Shown here piece after piece: positions 1 through 8,035 of a stretch of 64,000 nt of DNA; position 1 is the first letter of the stretch; every line of letters starts with the position of its first letter. This stretch comes from Moraxella sp035181385 (GTDB taxonomy: Bacteria > Pseudomonadota > Gammaproteobacteria > Pseudomonadales > Moraxellaceae), in assembly GCF_035181385.1 (NCBI RefSeq), contig NZ_JAXCJK010000003.1:186001-250000 (forward strand), in the 5' to 3' direction. The translations under genes and the position numbers were made by a program. Under the pieces are notes generated by a model. That model saw nothing but the letters and a program-made list of their open reading frames with translations, had not been told where the DNA came from and ran no database searches.

Positions 1-785
1 TGCTTGATAAGGGCATCTTACAGCAACAGTTTGGGCAAACGGTAGGTCAAAGCGATGCAACCAATACTTCTGATGACGACCCTAATTTACAAGCAAATAT
101 CTCATCAGTAACCTCCATTTTGCATAAAACCAAACCTGCCGACAGCACCACTGCTAACAATGATGTCTTAGCTGACGATAAAAATAGTACATCAGATTGC
201 AACGATGGTTGTAGCGATGGTTATGTCGTGCAGATATTGTTTGAGGATCCAAATCATTTGTTGTCAGCCATCAGTCATGACAGTAAAATGGCATATTTTG
301 CGTTATGCGACCAGCTACTTGATCAGGCGGTTTTGCATTTGCTTGAGTTGCCACTTTTGGCGGGTGTGACTGCTAAGGTGGTCAAATATTATGATGATAA
401 AGGTGCAAAAGTTATCTTGTATGGGATCGCACCTGCCAAAGCCGCCACTGCTGCGGTATTCTTGTCTAAGCTGATGCTGATGCTAAACCAAGTCGTCTAT
501 GACAAGCATCGTGAAATTAAGCGTTTTACTTGGCAGATTCGTACGACTGTCAGCGATGGTAGTAATGCTGATGCGGTATTGGACTTGACCAAACGCCGTC
601 GTGAATCACCAATGATTTTACTTGATGAATCTGCTCAAAATGAAGTGAAAATCTATGCCGAACTCATGCGTCTTGATGCTCCAATGTCGGTTTATGAGCG
701 TGAAAGTTGCAGTTTGGCAAGCGTGACTCGTGCCACTGCTGAGCGATTGCGTAGCGTGAGAGATAAAGTTTTATTAGGCGATTGA
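1..785 (+). CDS. Hypothetical protein, 5' end outside window
   Basis: The frame is open from the left edge of the window, so the start codon lies upstream. The first in-frame start-like codon seen is a TTG at 120, which is probably internal. The visible N-terminal part is low in complexity and rich in Asp, Ser, Thr and Asn. From about base 220 it becomes a mixed alpha/beta sequence with a Leu/Ala-rich stretch and a basic, helical C-terminus. I recognise no family. It ends about 50 bases before a strong sigma70-type promoter for the next gene, so it is probably the last gene of its own transcript. I am sure it is coding because of the long open frame and composition, but not of its function. 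Confidence 0.6.
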   Translation, partial: LDKGILQQQFGQTVGQSDATNTSDDDPNLQANISSVTSILHKTKPADSTTANNDVLADDKNSTSDCNDGCSDGYVVQILFEDPNHLLSAISHDSKMAYFALCDQLLDQAVLHLLELPLLAGVTAKVVKYYDDKGAKVILYGIAPAKAATAAVFLSKLMLMLNQVVYDKHREIKRFTWQIRTTVSDGSNADAVLDLTKRRRESPMILLDESAQNEVKIYAELMRLDAPMSVYERESCSLASVTRATAERLRSVRDKVLLGD

Positions 786-837
786 TTGGCTGGCTGTTAT
801 TGTGCTGACTTAATTTAACTGAATTCAAAAAAAATAC

Positions 838-866
838 TTGACAATTAATAAAAATACCGATATAAG
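838..866 (+). promoter_or_regulatory. Sigma70-type promoter for the small acidic protein gene
   Basis: A consensus -35 (TTGACA, 838-843) and a near-consensus -10 (TATAAG, 861-866) are 17 bases apart. Transcription would start near 873, giving a leader of about 65 bases. The leader contains a small stem-loop (TTGGTG at 877-882 pairing with CACCAA at 894-899) and an AGGAG ribosome site at 929-933. Confidence 0.7.
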
Positions 867-938
867 GCATGGAATGTTGGTGTGAATAACTAGCACCAAT
901 CTGCTTGCAACTTATAGATATAGATATTAGGAGTCATG

Positions 939-1157
939 ATGAGTGAAATTGATGATTTTGATGATGACAGCTTTGAAGAAGATGCAGACGCACAACTGGC
1001 AGACGAGACAAAGGCTAAGCCTTTGGAAAAGCGTTTAAAGATTGATGCACTACTAGAGCGACAGCGTCTAAAAAAATTAGAGCAAGCTCTTGAACAAGAA
1101 GATGAGTTTGCGGAGTTTGATTTTGACGACGACTTTGACGACGATTTTGATGACTGA
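939..1157 (+). CDS. Small acidic protein, PA3496-like
   Basis: This is a 72-residue cytosolic-looking protein with an Asp/Glu-rich N-terminus, a basic helical middle (about residues 30-50, KRLKIDALLERQRLKKLEQA) and an Asp/Phe-repeat tail of DDFDD units. That acidic-basic helix-acidic pattern resembles the PA3496 family of putative envelope integrity proteins in pseudomonads, assigned from memory and not by search. I chose the second of two adjacent ATG codons because AGGAG at 929-933 is 5 bases from it and only 2 from the first (936). It has its own promoter upstream and a terminator downstream, so it appears monocistronic. The opposite strand gives a Ser-rich open frame that is a shadow of the Asp codons. 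Confidence 0.7.
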   Translation: MSEIDDFDDDSFEEDADAQLADETKAKPLEKRLKIDALLERQRLKKLEQALEQEDEFAEFDFDDDFDDDFDD

Positions 1158-1211
1158 AATAAACACCTTGTCATCATAGTTTAAACCACACTTAAAATAC
1201 CATAGATAATG

Positions 1212-1247
1212 GGTTTGTATGGCATAAAGATAAATACAAACCTTTTT
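1212..1247 (+). terminator. Rho-independent terminator
   Basis: A 9-bp perfect stem (GGTTTGTAT at 1212-1220 with ATACAAACC at 1234-1242) has a 13-base loop and is followed by TTTTTATA. It lies 55 bases after the small acidic protein gene. Confidence 0.75.
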
Positions 1248-1333
1248 ATAGAGTAAATTAGAATAAAGCCAAACTAGCGATCACTTGTTATAAAGTAGGT
1301 TGGCGATACATTAACATAAAAGAGTATGATATT

Positions 1334-1858
1334 ATGATGAATAAGCAAGAATTATTTGATTATTTGGCATCTGATGCCAACCAATTGGGTCTTGACCCAA
1401 TCGCTGCCCATGGATTTTTAACCGCAACTGTTGTGGGTAAGCCTTTGCCAAATTGGTTGTCAGCTTTTTTTGAAGGTGGCGAAGCTCAAGTATCAGATGA
1501 AGTTAAAGATGCCCTAAAAGCATGGCAACAAGAACTGTATCATACGCTAAAAGCCGAAGAGCCTATTGAGCTGCCCTTTGATGCCAGCGAAGAGGCGGAA
1601 GATTTTAGCGAAGAGGGAGATTTGGCAGCATGGGCAATTGGTTTTGTTGATGCGATGTACTCTGATGAGAATGTTGATTGGTTTGATGATGAAAGCACCG
1701 AAGAAGATGTGGCGGAACTGACCTTACCAATGGTGCTGTTGTCTGGTATTGATCCTGAGATGGATGATCTGCGTGATGAAGAAATGTTGGCACAGATGGC
1801 AAATGCCTTAGAGGACAACATTACTGAACTATTTTTGTTATTTCATACCGACGATTGA
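1334..1858 (+). CDS. UPF0149 (YgfB/YecA) family protein
   Basis: The 174-residue acidic protein has the UPF0149 pattern: an N-terminal helical part with an AHGFLTA motif (about residues 23-29), a middle region with WAIGFVDAM (about 99-107) and an acidic C-terminal helix. YgfB-type proteins are small cytosolic helical proteins of uncertain role. No C-terminal SEC-C zinc motif is present, so it is the short YgfB-like form. There are two adjacent ATG codons, 1334 and 1337. A purine-rich AAAGAG at 1318-1323 favours the first. A hairpin with a T-tract follows at 1963-1995, between this gene and valS. Confidence 0.85.
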   Translation: MMNKQELFDYLASDANQLGLDPIAAHGFLTATVVGKPLPNWLSAFFEGGEAQVSDEVKDALKAWQQELYHTLKAEEPIELPFDASEEAEDFSEEGDLAAWAIGFVDAMYSDENVDWFDDESTEEDVAELTLPMVLLSGIDPEMDDLRDEEMLAQMANALEDNITELFLLFHTDD

Positions 1859-1962
1859 TTTTTTATTTAAAAAAAATATGATGTATTTTTAAATTAAAGG
1901 CCATTTTAATTTAAGCTGTTTAATAAAAAAGCCATTTAAAATCATTAAAAACTGTTTTTACC

Positions 1963-1995
1963 CCCTTATTTTTGCTAAAATAAGGGCTATTTTTT
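1963..1995 (+). terminator. Terminator-like hairpin directly before valS
   Basis: A 10-bp perfect stem (CCCTTATTTT at 1963-1972 with AAAATAAGGG at 1977-1986) has a TGCT loop and is followed by CTATTTTTT. It can end the UPF0149 transcript. It sits only 27 bases before the valS start, so a valS promoter must either overlap it or lie upstream, in which case the hairpin would be in the valS leader. A second AT-only hairpin lies at 1891-1912. Confidence 0.7.
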
Positions 1996-2021
1996 ACCCA
2001 AAAATCCTAAAAGAGAGCATT

Positions 2022-4868
2022 ATGAGCATTTTGGACAACCTACCCACCGCCTACAACCCTGCCGACTTGGAACAAAAATGGTACAAGCACTGGGAAGCAC
2101 AAGGTTTTTTTAACGCCACCACCGACAAAGACGATGCTTTTTGTATTGTGCTACCACCGCCCAATGTAACAGGCTCGCTTCATATGGGGCACGGCTTTAA
2201 CAACGCCATTATGGACGCACTTACTCGCCACCAAAGAATGCTTGGCAAAAATGTCTTGTGGCAAGGCGGAACTGACCACGCAGGCATCGCCACGCAAATG
2301 GTGGTGGAACGCCAGCTTGGTTTGCAAGGGATTAGCCGACACGATTTGGGTCGTGAAAAGTTTTTGGACAAGGTGTGGGAATGGAAAAATGAATCAGGCG
2401 GTACAATTACCCGTCAAATTCGCCGTTTGGGTTCAAGCGTGGATTGGAGTCGTGAACGCTTTACGATGGACGATGACTTATCCGATGTGGTCAAAGAAGT
2501 CTTTGTCCGTCTGTATGATGAAGGGCTAATTTATCGCAAAAAACGGCTGGTAAATTGGGATATTAAACTGCAAACCGCCATTAGTGATTTAGAAGTAGAA
2601 AATCGTGATGAAAAAGGCTTTATGTATCATGTTCGCTATCCTTTTGTCAAAGGGCAAACGGACGCCAATGGCAATAGCCTTGACGGTCAATATATGCACA
2701 TTGCCACCACTCGTCCAGAGACGATTTTGGCGGACGGCTGTTTGGCGGTACATCCTGATGACACACGCTACACGCACCTTTTAGGTAAAATGGTAGAAGT
2801 GCCACTGACCGACCGCACCATTCCTGTATTGGCTGACCCTTATCCTGACCCTGAATTTGGCACAGGCTGTGTTAAAATTACCCCTGCCCACGATTTTAAT
2901 GACTATGAAGTGGGCGAACGCCACGATATTGAGATTATCAATTTAATGAATTTGGACGGCACAATGAATGAAAATGCTCCGTCTAATTATCAAGGGCTTG
3001 ACCGTTTTGAAGCTCGCACCAAAATTATTGACGATTTACAAACACACGGCTTTTTAGAAAAAGTTGAACCCCACGAATTAAAACGCCCTTATGGCGACAG
3101 AAGTGGCGTGGTCATTGAGCCATTACTCACCGACCAATGGTATGTCAAAATTGATACACTTGCCAAACCTGCGATTAAAGCGGTAGAAAATGGCGATATT
3201 CAATTTGTGCCAGAACAATATACCAATATGTATATGGCGTGGATGCGTGATATTAAAGATTGGTGTATTTCTCGCCAATTATGGTGGGGGCATCGCATTC
3301 CTGCGTGGTATGATGACAATGGCAATTTTTATGTGGGGCGAGATGAAAATGAAGTTCGCCAAAAATATAATTTAGGCGATATATCTTTACGCCAAGATGA
3401 TGATGTTTTGGATACTTGGTTTTCATCAGCCCTTTGGACTTTTTCAACGCTTGGTTGGAAAGGCGATGAAAGCGATTTTGACAATCAAATTTTGCAAACT
3501 TTTCACCCCACTTCGGTACTCGTTACAGGTTTTGACATTATCTTTTTTTGGGTTGCCAGAATGATAATGATGACTTTGCATTTTGTCAAAGACAAAAACG
3601 GCAAACCGCAAGTACCCTTTAAAACCGTCTATGTACACGGGCTTGTGCGAGACGGACAAGGGGCAAAAATGAGCAAATCAAAAGGCAATGTCTTAGACCC
3701 CATTGATTTGATTGACGGCATTGATTTGGAAAGTTTGATTGGCAAACGCACGACAGGCTTAATGAATCCCAAAGACGCCGACAAAATCAAAAAAGCCACA
3801 CAAAAAGAATTCCCAGACGGTATCAATAGCTATGGCACAGATGCACTAAGATTTACTTTTTGTGCTTTGGCAAATACAGGGCGAGACATTAAATTTGACC
3901 TAAAACGCATTGAAGGTTATCGCAATTTTTGTAATAAAATTTATAATGCCACACGCTTTGTCTTGATGAATGTGGACGGTAAAGAAATTCATCAAACTGC
4001 AAAACCAGAATTATGGGAATTGCCAGAACAATGGATAATGAGCCGTTTACAAAAATGTGAGCAAGCGGTTAAATTGGCCTTTGAAACTTATCGTTTGGAT
4101 TTGGCAAGTCAGGCGATTTATGATTTTATTTGGAATGAATATTGCGATTGGTATGTGGAATTAACCAAACCTGTCTTAAATGACTCAAATGTCAGCGATG
4201 AGCGAAAAGCCCAAGTGCGTTTTGTATTATTATCGGTATTGGAGACGGCATTAAGGCTGGTTCACCCCATTATGCCATTTATCAGCGAAGAGCTTTGGCA
4301 AACCATTGCCCCAATGATTGGGCGTGGGGGCGAAAGTATTATGCTTGCCCAGTATCCAATCGCTAATGAAAGTCGTATTAACGAGCAAGCCGAAAATGAT
4401 ATGGCGTGGTTACAAGGCTTAATTGGGGCGGTGCGAAATATTCGTGGTGAGATGAATTTGGGCAATAGCGTCAAATTGCCTGTGCTACTACAAAATCTAC
4501 AAGACGATGAAAAAGCACAAATCCAAAGAATTGAGCCATTATTTAAAGCCCTTGCCAAAGTGCAAAGTGTGGCGTTTTTGGGCGATAATGACAAAGCCCC
4601 TTTGTCGTCATCAAGCGTGATTGGGCAGGCGGTGGTGTATGTGCCAATGAAAGGGCTGATTGACCCCAAAGTGGAGCTTAACCGCCTAAATAAAGAGCTG
4701 GACAAACTCACCAAGCAATACGAGCAAATCAACAGCAAACTTGCCAATGAAGCCTTTGTTGCCAAAGCCCCTGCCAATGTGGTAGAAGCCGAAAAAGTAA
4801 AACGCTTGGAATTAGAAGGGCAGATTGGGAAGGTTAGGGAGAGTGTGGGGGAGATTGAGAATTTATAA
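2022..4868 (+). CDS. valS: Valine--tRNA ligase
   Basis: This cytosolic class I aminoacyl-tRNA synthetase charges tRNA-Val. The 948-residue length is normal for bacterial ValRS. The HIGH motif is HMGH at residues 54-57 after PPPNVTG, and KMSKS is at 549-553. The CP1 editing region carries TTRPET, and the C-terminus (about 880-948) is a charged coiled coil typical of ValRS. The ATG is preceded by AAAGAGAG at about 2010-2017. The gene's codon choice (more GAC and CCC) looks richer in G+C than the genes on either side. It is followed by the AT-rich restriction island, with no ordinary T-tailed terminator in between. Confidence 0.97.
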   Translation: MSILDNLPTAYNPADLEQKWYKHWEAQGFFNATTDKDDAFCIVLPPPNVTGSLHMGHGFNNAIMDALTRHQRMLGKNVLWQGGTDHAGIATQMVVERQLGLQGISRHDLGREKFLDKVWEWKNESGGTITRQIRRLGSSVDWSRERFTMDDDLSDVVKEVFVRLYDEGLIYRKKRLVNWDIKLQTAISDLEVENRDEKGFMYHVRYPFVKGQTDANGNSLDGQYMHIATTRPETILADGCLAVHPDDTRYTHLLGKMVEVPLTDRTIPVLADPYPDPEFGTGCVKITPAHDFNDYEVGERHDIEIINLMNLDGTMNENAPSNYQGLDRFEARTKIIDDLQTHGFLEKVEPHELKRPYGDRSGVVIEPLLTDQWYVKIDTLAKPAIKAVENGDIQFVPEQYTNMYMAWMRDIKDWCISRQLWWGHRIPAWYDDNGNFYVGRDENEVRQKYNLGDISLRQDDDVLDTWFSSALWTFSTLGWKGDESDFDNQILQTFHPTSVLVTGFDIIFFWVARMIMMTLHFVKDKNGKPQVPFKTVYVHGLVRDGQGAKMSKSKGNVLDPIDLIDGIDLESLIGKRTTGLMNPKDADKIKKATQKEFPDGINSYGTDALRFTFCALANTGRDIKFDLKRIEGYRNFCNKIYNATRFVLMNVDGKEIHQTAKPELWELPEQWIMSRLQKCEQAVKLAFETYRLDLASQAIYDFIWNEYCDWYVELTKPVLNDSNVSDERKAQVRFVLLSVLETALRLVHPIMPFISEELWQTIAPMIGRGGESIMLAQYPIANESRINEQAENDMAWLQGLIGAVRNIRGEMNLGNSVKLPVLLQNLQDDEKAQIQRIEPLFKALAKVQSVAFLGDNDKAPLSSSSVIGQAVVYVPMKGLIDPKVELNRLNKELDKLTKQYEQINSKLANEAFVAKAPANVVEAEKVKRLELEGQIGKVRESVGEIENL

Positions 4869-4878
4869 ATTCAAAAAA

Positions 4879-4911
4879 AAGCAAATAGATCATTATCCGA
4901 TCTATTTGCTT
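4879..4911. promoter_or_regulatory. GATC-containing palindrome before the methylase gene
   Basis: A 13-bp perfect inverted repeat (AAGCAAATAGATC at 4879-4891, GATCTATTTGCTT at 4899-4911) has a 7-base loop. Each arm carries one GATC, the expected target of the methylase encoded 30 bases downstream. No T-tract follows on the plus strand, so it is a poor terminator for valS. On the minus strand it is followed by eight Ts. It could be an operator that reads its own methylation state, a terminator, or both. A weak promoter (TTGCTT 4906-4911, TAATAA 4929-4934) would overlap its right arm. Confidence 0.5.
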
Positions 4912-4940
4912 ACCGTTACTAATTAGGGTAATAAAAATAA

Positions 4941-5825
4941 ATGAAACCTTTTGTAAAATGGGCAGGTGGTAAAACCTCTTTGCTTGATGAAATTCAAAAA
5001 CGCCTGCCTAATTATATTTATTCACAAGATTTTTGTTTGGTAGAGCCTTTTGTTGGCGGTGGGGCGTTGTCTTTATGGGCATTGTCAGAGTTGCCACATC
5101 TTAAAAGGCTAATCATCAACGATTATAATGCCGATTTAATCAATGTTTATCAAGTGATTAAAAATAACCCTAATGATTTGATAGAATATCTTAAAAAAAT
5201 ACAAAACGATTATGATAAATTAACAGATCTAGAAAGTAAAAAACCTTATTTTTATCACAAACGAGATGTTTTTAATCAAAGAACCAGTAATGATATTGAG
5301 CAGGCAGGGTTATTTATCTTTTTAAACAAATCTGCTTTTAATGGCTTATATCGTGTTAATAAAAATAATCAATTCAACGTTCCCATTGGTAGTTATAAAA
5401 AACCAAATTTTGTGGATAAAGAAAATATTTTAAATATTTCAAAAAAACTACAAAACACCCAAATATTAACAGGAGATTTTGAATCGGTTCTACCTTATTT
5501 GCCCAATGATTTGCCTTGTGTATTTTATTTTGATCCGCCTTATCGTCCGATTAGTGATACAGCAAGTTTTACTGCTTATTCTGATAGCGGATTTGATGAT
5601 AACGAGCAAAAAAGATTGGCGAAATTTTGTAAAAAAATAGATAAATTGGGTCATTATTTTTTATTAAGTAATTCCGATCCAAAAAATACCAATTCATCAG
5701 ATGATTTTTTTGATGAATTGTATCGGAATTTTAAGATTGAAAGAATACAAGCCAATCGTGCTATTGGTGCAAGTGGTGGTAGTCGTAAAAAAATCAATGA
5801 AATTATTGTTAGTAATGGATTTTAA
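4941..5825 (+). CDS. mboA: DNA adenine methyltransferase, MboI/DpnII type (GATC), alpha class
   Basis: This Dam-like N6-adenine methyltransferase is predicted to modify GATC in double-stranded DNA with S-adenosylmethionine. It has the alpha-class order: FVKWAGGK (residues 4-11) and VEPFVGGGAL (34-43) for cofactor binding, then DPPY (198-201) for catalysis. At 294 residues it matches the length I recall for M.MboI-A from Moraxella bovis. The start is preceded only by a distant AGGG (4925-4928). It is the first gene of a tight three-gene unit, with the endonuclease starting 3 bases after its stop. The DNA is clearly AT-richer than valS or the genes after 8036, consistent with acquisition. The symbol is a transfer by family, order and length, not by alignment. 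Confidence 0.9.
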   Translation: MKPFVKWAGGKTSLLDEIQKRLPNYIYSQDFCLVEPFVGGGALSLWALSELPHLKRLIINDYNADLINVYQVIKNNPNDLIEYLKKIQNDYDKLTDLESKKPYFYHKRDVFNQRTSNDIEQAGLFIFLNKSAFNGLYRVNKNNQFNVPIGSYKKPNFVDKENILNISKKLQNTQILTGDFESVLPYLPNDLPCVFYFDPPYRPISDTASFTAYSDSGFDDNEQKRLAKFCKKIDKLGHYFLLSNSDPKNTNSSDDFFDELYRNFKIERIQANRAIGASGGSRKKINEIIVSNGF

Positions 5826-5828
5826 AAA

Positions 5829-6671
5829 ATGAAATTAGCGTTTGATGAATTTTTAAATAGTATGTCAGAAACAAATGCGACTTTGGATTATTTTACCGAT
5901 TTTGATAAAGTAAAAAATAATGTTGCTCAAATTGAAATAAAATTAAATCAGCTGAATTATTTATTGGGAAAAGATGACTTAAAACAAGCTGTTTATGATT
6001 TGTATGTAGAATGTCCTAACGCTTTTTCTGTGTTAGAAATATTGATTGCGGTTAGACAAAAAGAACAAAAGAAAACCTTAGATAAGCAAGGTCAGGTGGT
6101 GCTATTAAATAGTTACCTTCAATCGGCAGATAAAATTATAGAGTTCCTTAAAAATACAGGGCTTGCCAATGTTTTTATGGATAAAAATATCAAAAATTTG
6201 GTGGATTATGTATTTGGTATTGAAGTAGGATTGGATACCAATGCTCGTAAAAATCGTGGTGGAGATAATATGTCAAAAGCGGTTCAGTTGTTATTTGATA
6301 ATGCAGATATTTATTATAAAAAAGAAGTGAGAAATACCATATTTACAGAAATTGAAAGTTTGGGAGCTGATGTTAAGCAGTTTGATTTTGTCATCAAAAC
6401 AAACATAAAAACTTATGTCATTGAAACCAATTATTATAATAGTGGTGGTTCAAAATTAAATGAAGTTGCCAGAGCTTATACCGATGTTGCACCTAAAATT
6501 AACCAATACCCGCAATATGAATTTGTGTGGATTACCGATGGTCAAGGTTGGAAAACCGCCAAAAATAAACTTCAAGAAGCCTATATTCATATCCCTTCGG
6601 TCTATAATTTATCTACCTTGCCAAGTTTTATTGAACAACTAAATAATGAAGGTGTTATAAGAGATTGGTAA
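5829..6671 (+). CDS. mboB: Type II restriction endonuclease, MboI/DpnII type (GATC)
   Basis: This is the predicted endonuclease partner that cuts unmethylated GATC. The 280-residue protein has the DpnII-family layout: a helical N-terminal half and a C-terminal domain with GLDTNARKNRGGDNM (about residues 138-152) and VIETNYYNSGGSKLNE (about 197-212), which I take as the nuclease core. The length equals the one I recall for R.MboI. It begins 3 bases after the methylase stop without a clear ribosome site, which suggests translation coupled to the methylase and therefore protection first. The second methylase starts immediately after its stop. Composition is as AT-rich as its neighbours. Confidence 0.88.
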   Translation: MKLAFDEFLNSMSETNATLDYFTDFDKVKNNVAQIEIKLNQLNYLLGKDDLKQAVYDLYVECPNAFSVLEILIAVRQKEQKKTLDKQGQVVLLNSYLQSADKIIEFLKNTGLANVFMDKNIKNLVDYVFGIEVGLDTNARKNRGGDNMSKAVQLLFDNADIYYKKEVRNTIFTEIESLGADVKQFDFVIKTNIKTYVIETNYYNSGGSKLNEVARAYTDVAPKINQYPQYEFVWITDGQGWKTAKNKLQEAYIHIPSVYNLSTLPSFIEQLNNEGVIRDW

Positions 6672-7490
6672 ATGAGATTGCACCCTTATTTTGGCAATGA
6701 TAGGGCATTTAATATCTATCAAGGAAATTGCATGGATATTATGTCGCACTTTAATGATAGTTCTATAGATATGATATTTGCCGATCCGCCTTATTTTTTA
6801 TCCAATGGTGGATTAACTGTTAAAAATGGCATTATTCAATCGGTTAATAAAGGTGATTGGGATAAAAATGATAATATTGAAAATATAGATAATTTTAACA
6901 ATGAATGGATAAGACAAGCTAGAAAATTATTAAAAGACAACGGTACGATTTGGATAAGTGGTACACATCATAATATTTTTAGTATCGGTCGGACATTACA
7001 AGAAAATAACTTTAAAATCTTAAATATGATAACTTGGGAAAAGCCCAATCCACCGCCTAATTTCTCTTGTCGTTATTTTACTTATTCAAGCGAATGGATA
7101 ATTTGGGCAAGAAAATATGCCAAGATACCACATTATTTTGATTATGAGCTGATGAAAAAATTAAATGGTGATAAACAACAAAAAGATGTATGGCGATTGT
7201 CTGCGGTTGGCAGTTGGGAAAAAACACAAGGCAAGCACCCCACCCAAAAACCGCTTGGACTCTTATCTCGCATTATCTTATCATCAACCCAAAAAGATGA
7301 TTTGATTTTAGATCCATTTTCAGGTTCTGGCACAACAGGTATTGCAAGCGTATTATTGGATAGAAATTATATCGGTATTGAGCAAGAATTGGAGTTTTTA
7401 GAGTTGTCAAAAAGGCGTTATCAAGAGATTACACCTAAATTAAAATATGAATTTAAACAAAAAATTCGCAAGCAGATTAGTGTAATTTAG
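6672..7490 (+). CDS. mboC: Second DNA adenine methyltransferase (DpnA-like, beta class)
   Basis: This is an N6-adenine methyltransferase with beta-class motif order: DPPY at residues 38-41 first, and the cofactor site DPFSGSGTTG (214-223) near the C-terminus. HPTQKP lies just before it, as in the DpnA/HinfI-like group. At 272 residues it is one residue shorter than the size I recall for the third Mbo protein. In the DpnII system the equivalent enzyme can methylate single-stranded DNA, protecting transforming DNA; that role here is inferred. The ATG directly abuts the endonuclease stop (TAAATG). AAGAGATTGG upstream serves as a weak ribosome site inside the previous gene. Confidence 0.88.
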   Translation: MRLHPYFGNDRAFNIYQGNCMDIMSHFNDSSIDMIFADPPYFLSNGGLTVKNGIIQSVNKGDWDKNDNIENIDNFNNEWIRQARKLLKDNGTIWISGTHHNIFSIGRTLQENNFKILNMITWEKPNPPPNFSCRYFTYSSEWIIWARKYAKIPHYFDYELMKKLNGDKQQKDVWRLSAVGSWEKTQGKHPTQKPLGLLSRIILSSTQKDDLILDPFSGSGTTGIASVLLDRNYIGIEQELEFLELSKRRYQEITPKLKYEFKQKIRKQISVI

Positions 7491-8035
7491 TTACTTCTCT
7501 CACCACCCCAAACACTACGCCATACCCCTGCGAAATGTAAAATCAGGGGGGTATCGTTTAAAATTTGATAATTTACATAAACCTTGCAATAGTCATCAAG
7601 ACGACACAGAAAAAAACAACCCAACCCCCAAACTTTAAAACCACAAAAAACAAACCAAACCACACTTATCCACTTACCAAAAGCAAAATTGCGTATAGGA
7701 TATTTTAAAAGTTTTTTAAAGACTTCGCCAAGTCATCAAAAATCTACTGATAAACTGTGTGCCGAGAAATTAGATTACACACGGTTGTTATCGTATTGAC
7801 AAATGCAAAACAATGGTTTGGGAGAGTATGCAATAGAAATGGCAATTAAAGGAAAATACCAGTTTAACCAAAATATTATCTACTATCCCAAACACCCGAG
7901 CCCTACCGCAATTAACATTAGTGGCATAAAGAATTTTTCATAAAGCCAATTTTGCTTTTGATATAATTTATATTAATTGGGCGATTATGCTAAAATTGGC
8001 GATGGCAAGTATCAAGAATATCTGATTGGGTTTTA
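7491..8035. other. Gene-free tail of the restriction island
   Basis: There are 545 bases with no convincing gene. The region holds an imperfect palindrome at 7522-7554 (ATACCCCTG pairing with CAGGGGGGTAT, two bulged Gs) without a T-tract, then AT-rich sequence. Near its right end a short frame (7977-8036) reads LGDYAKIGDGKYQEYLIGFY before a stop. This looks protein-like but has no start and may be a gene relic. No tRNA, transposase or attachment-site duplication was seen. Confidence 0.5.

Noticed and set aside
890..1177. Ser-rich frame opposite the small acidic protein gene
   Set aside because: Asp/Glu codons read on the other strand give Ser-rich shadows; the plus-strand gene has promoter, ribosome site and terminator.
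4262..4777. 171-residue minus-strand frame inside valS
   Set aside because: It lies wholly within the conserved C-terminal part of ValRS, with no ribosome site or recognisable product.
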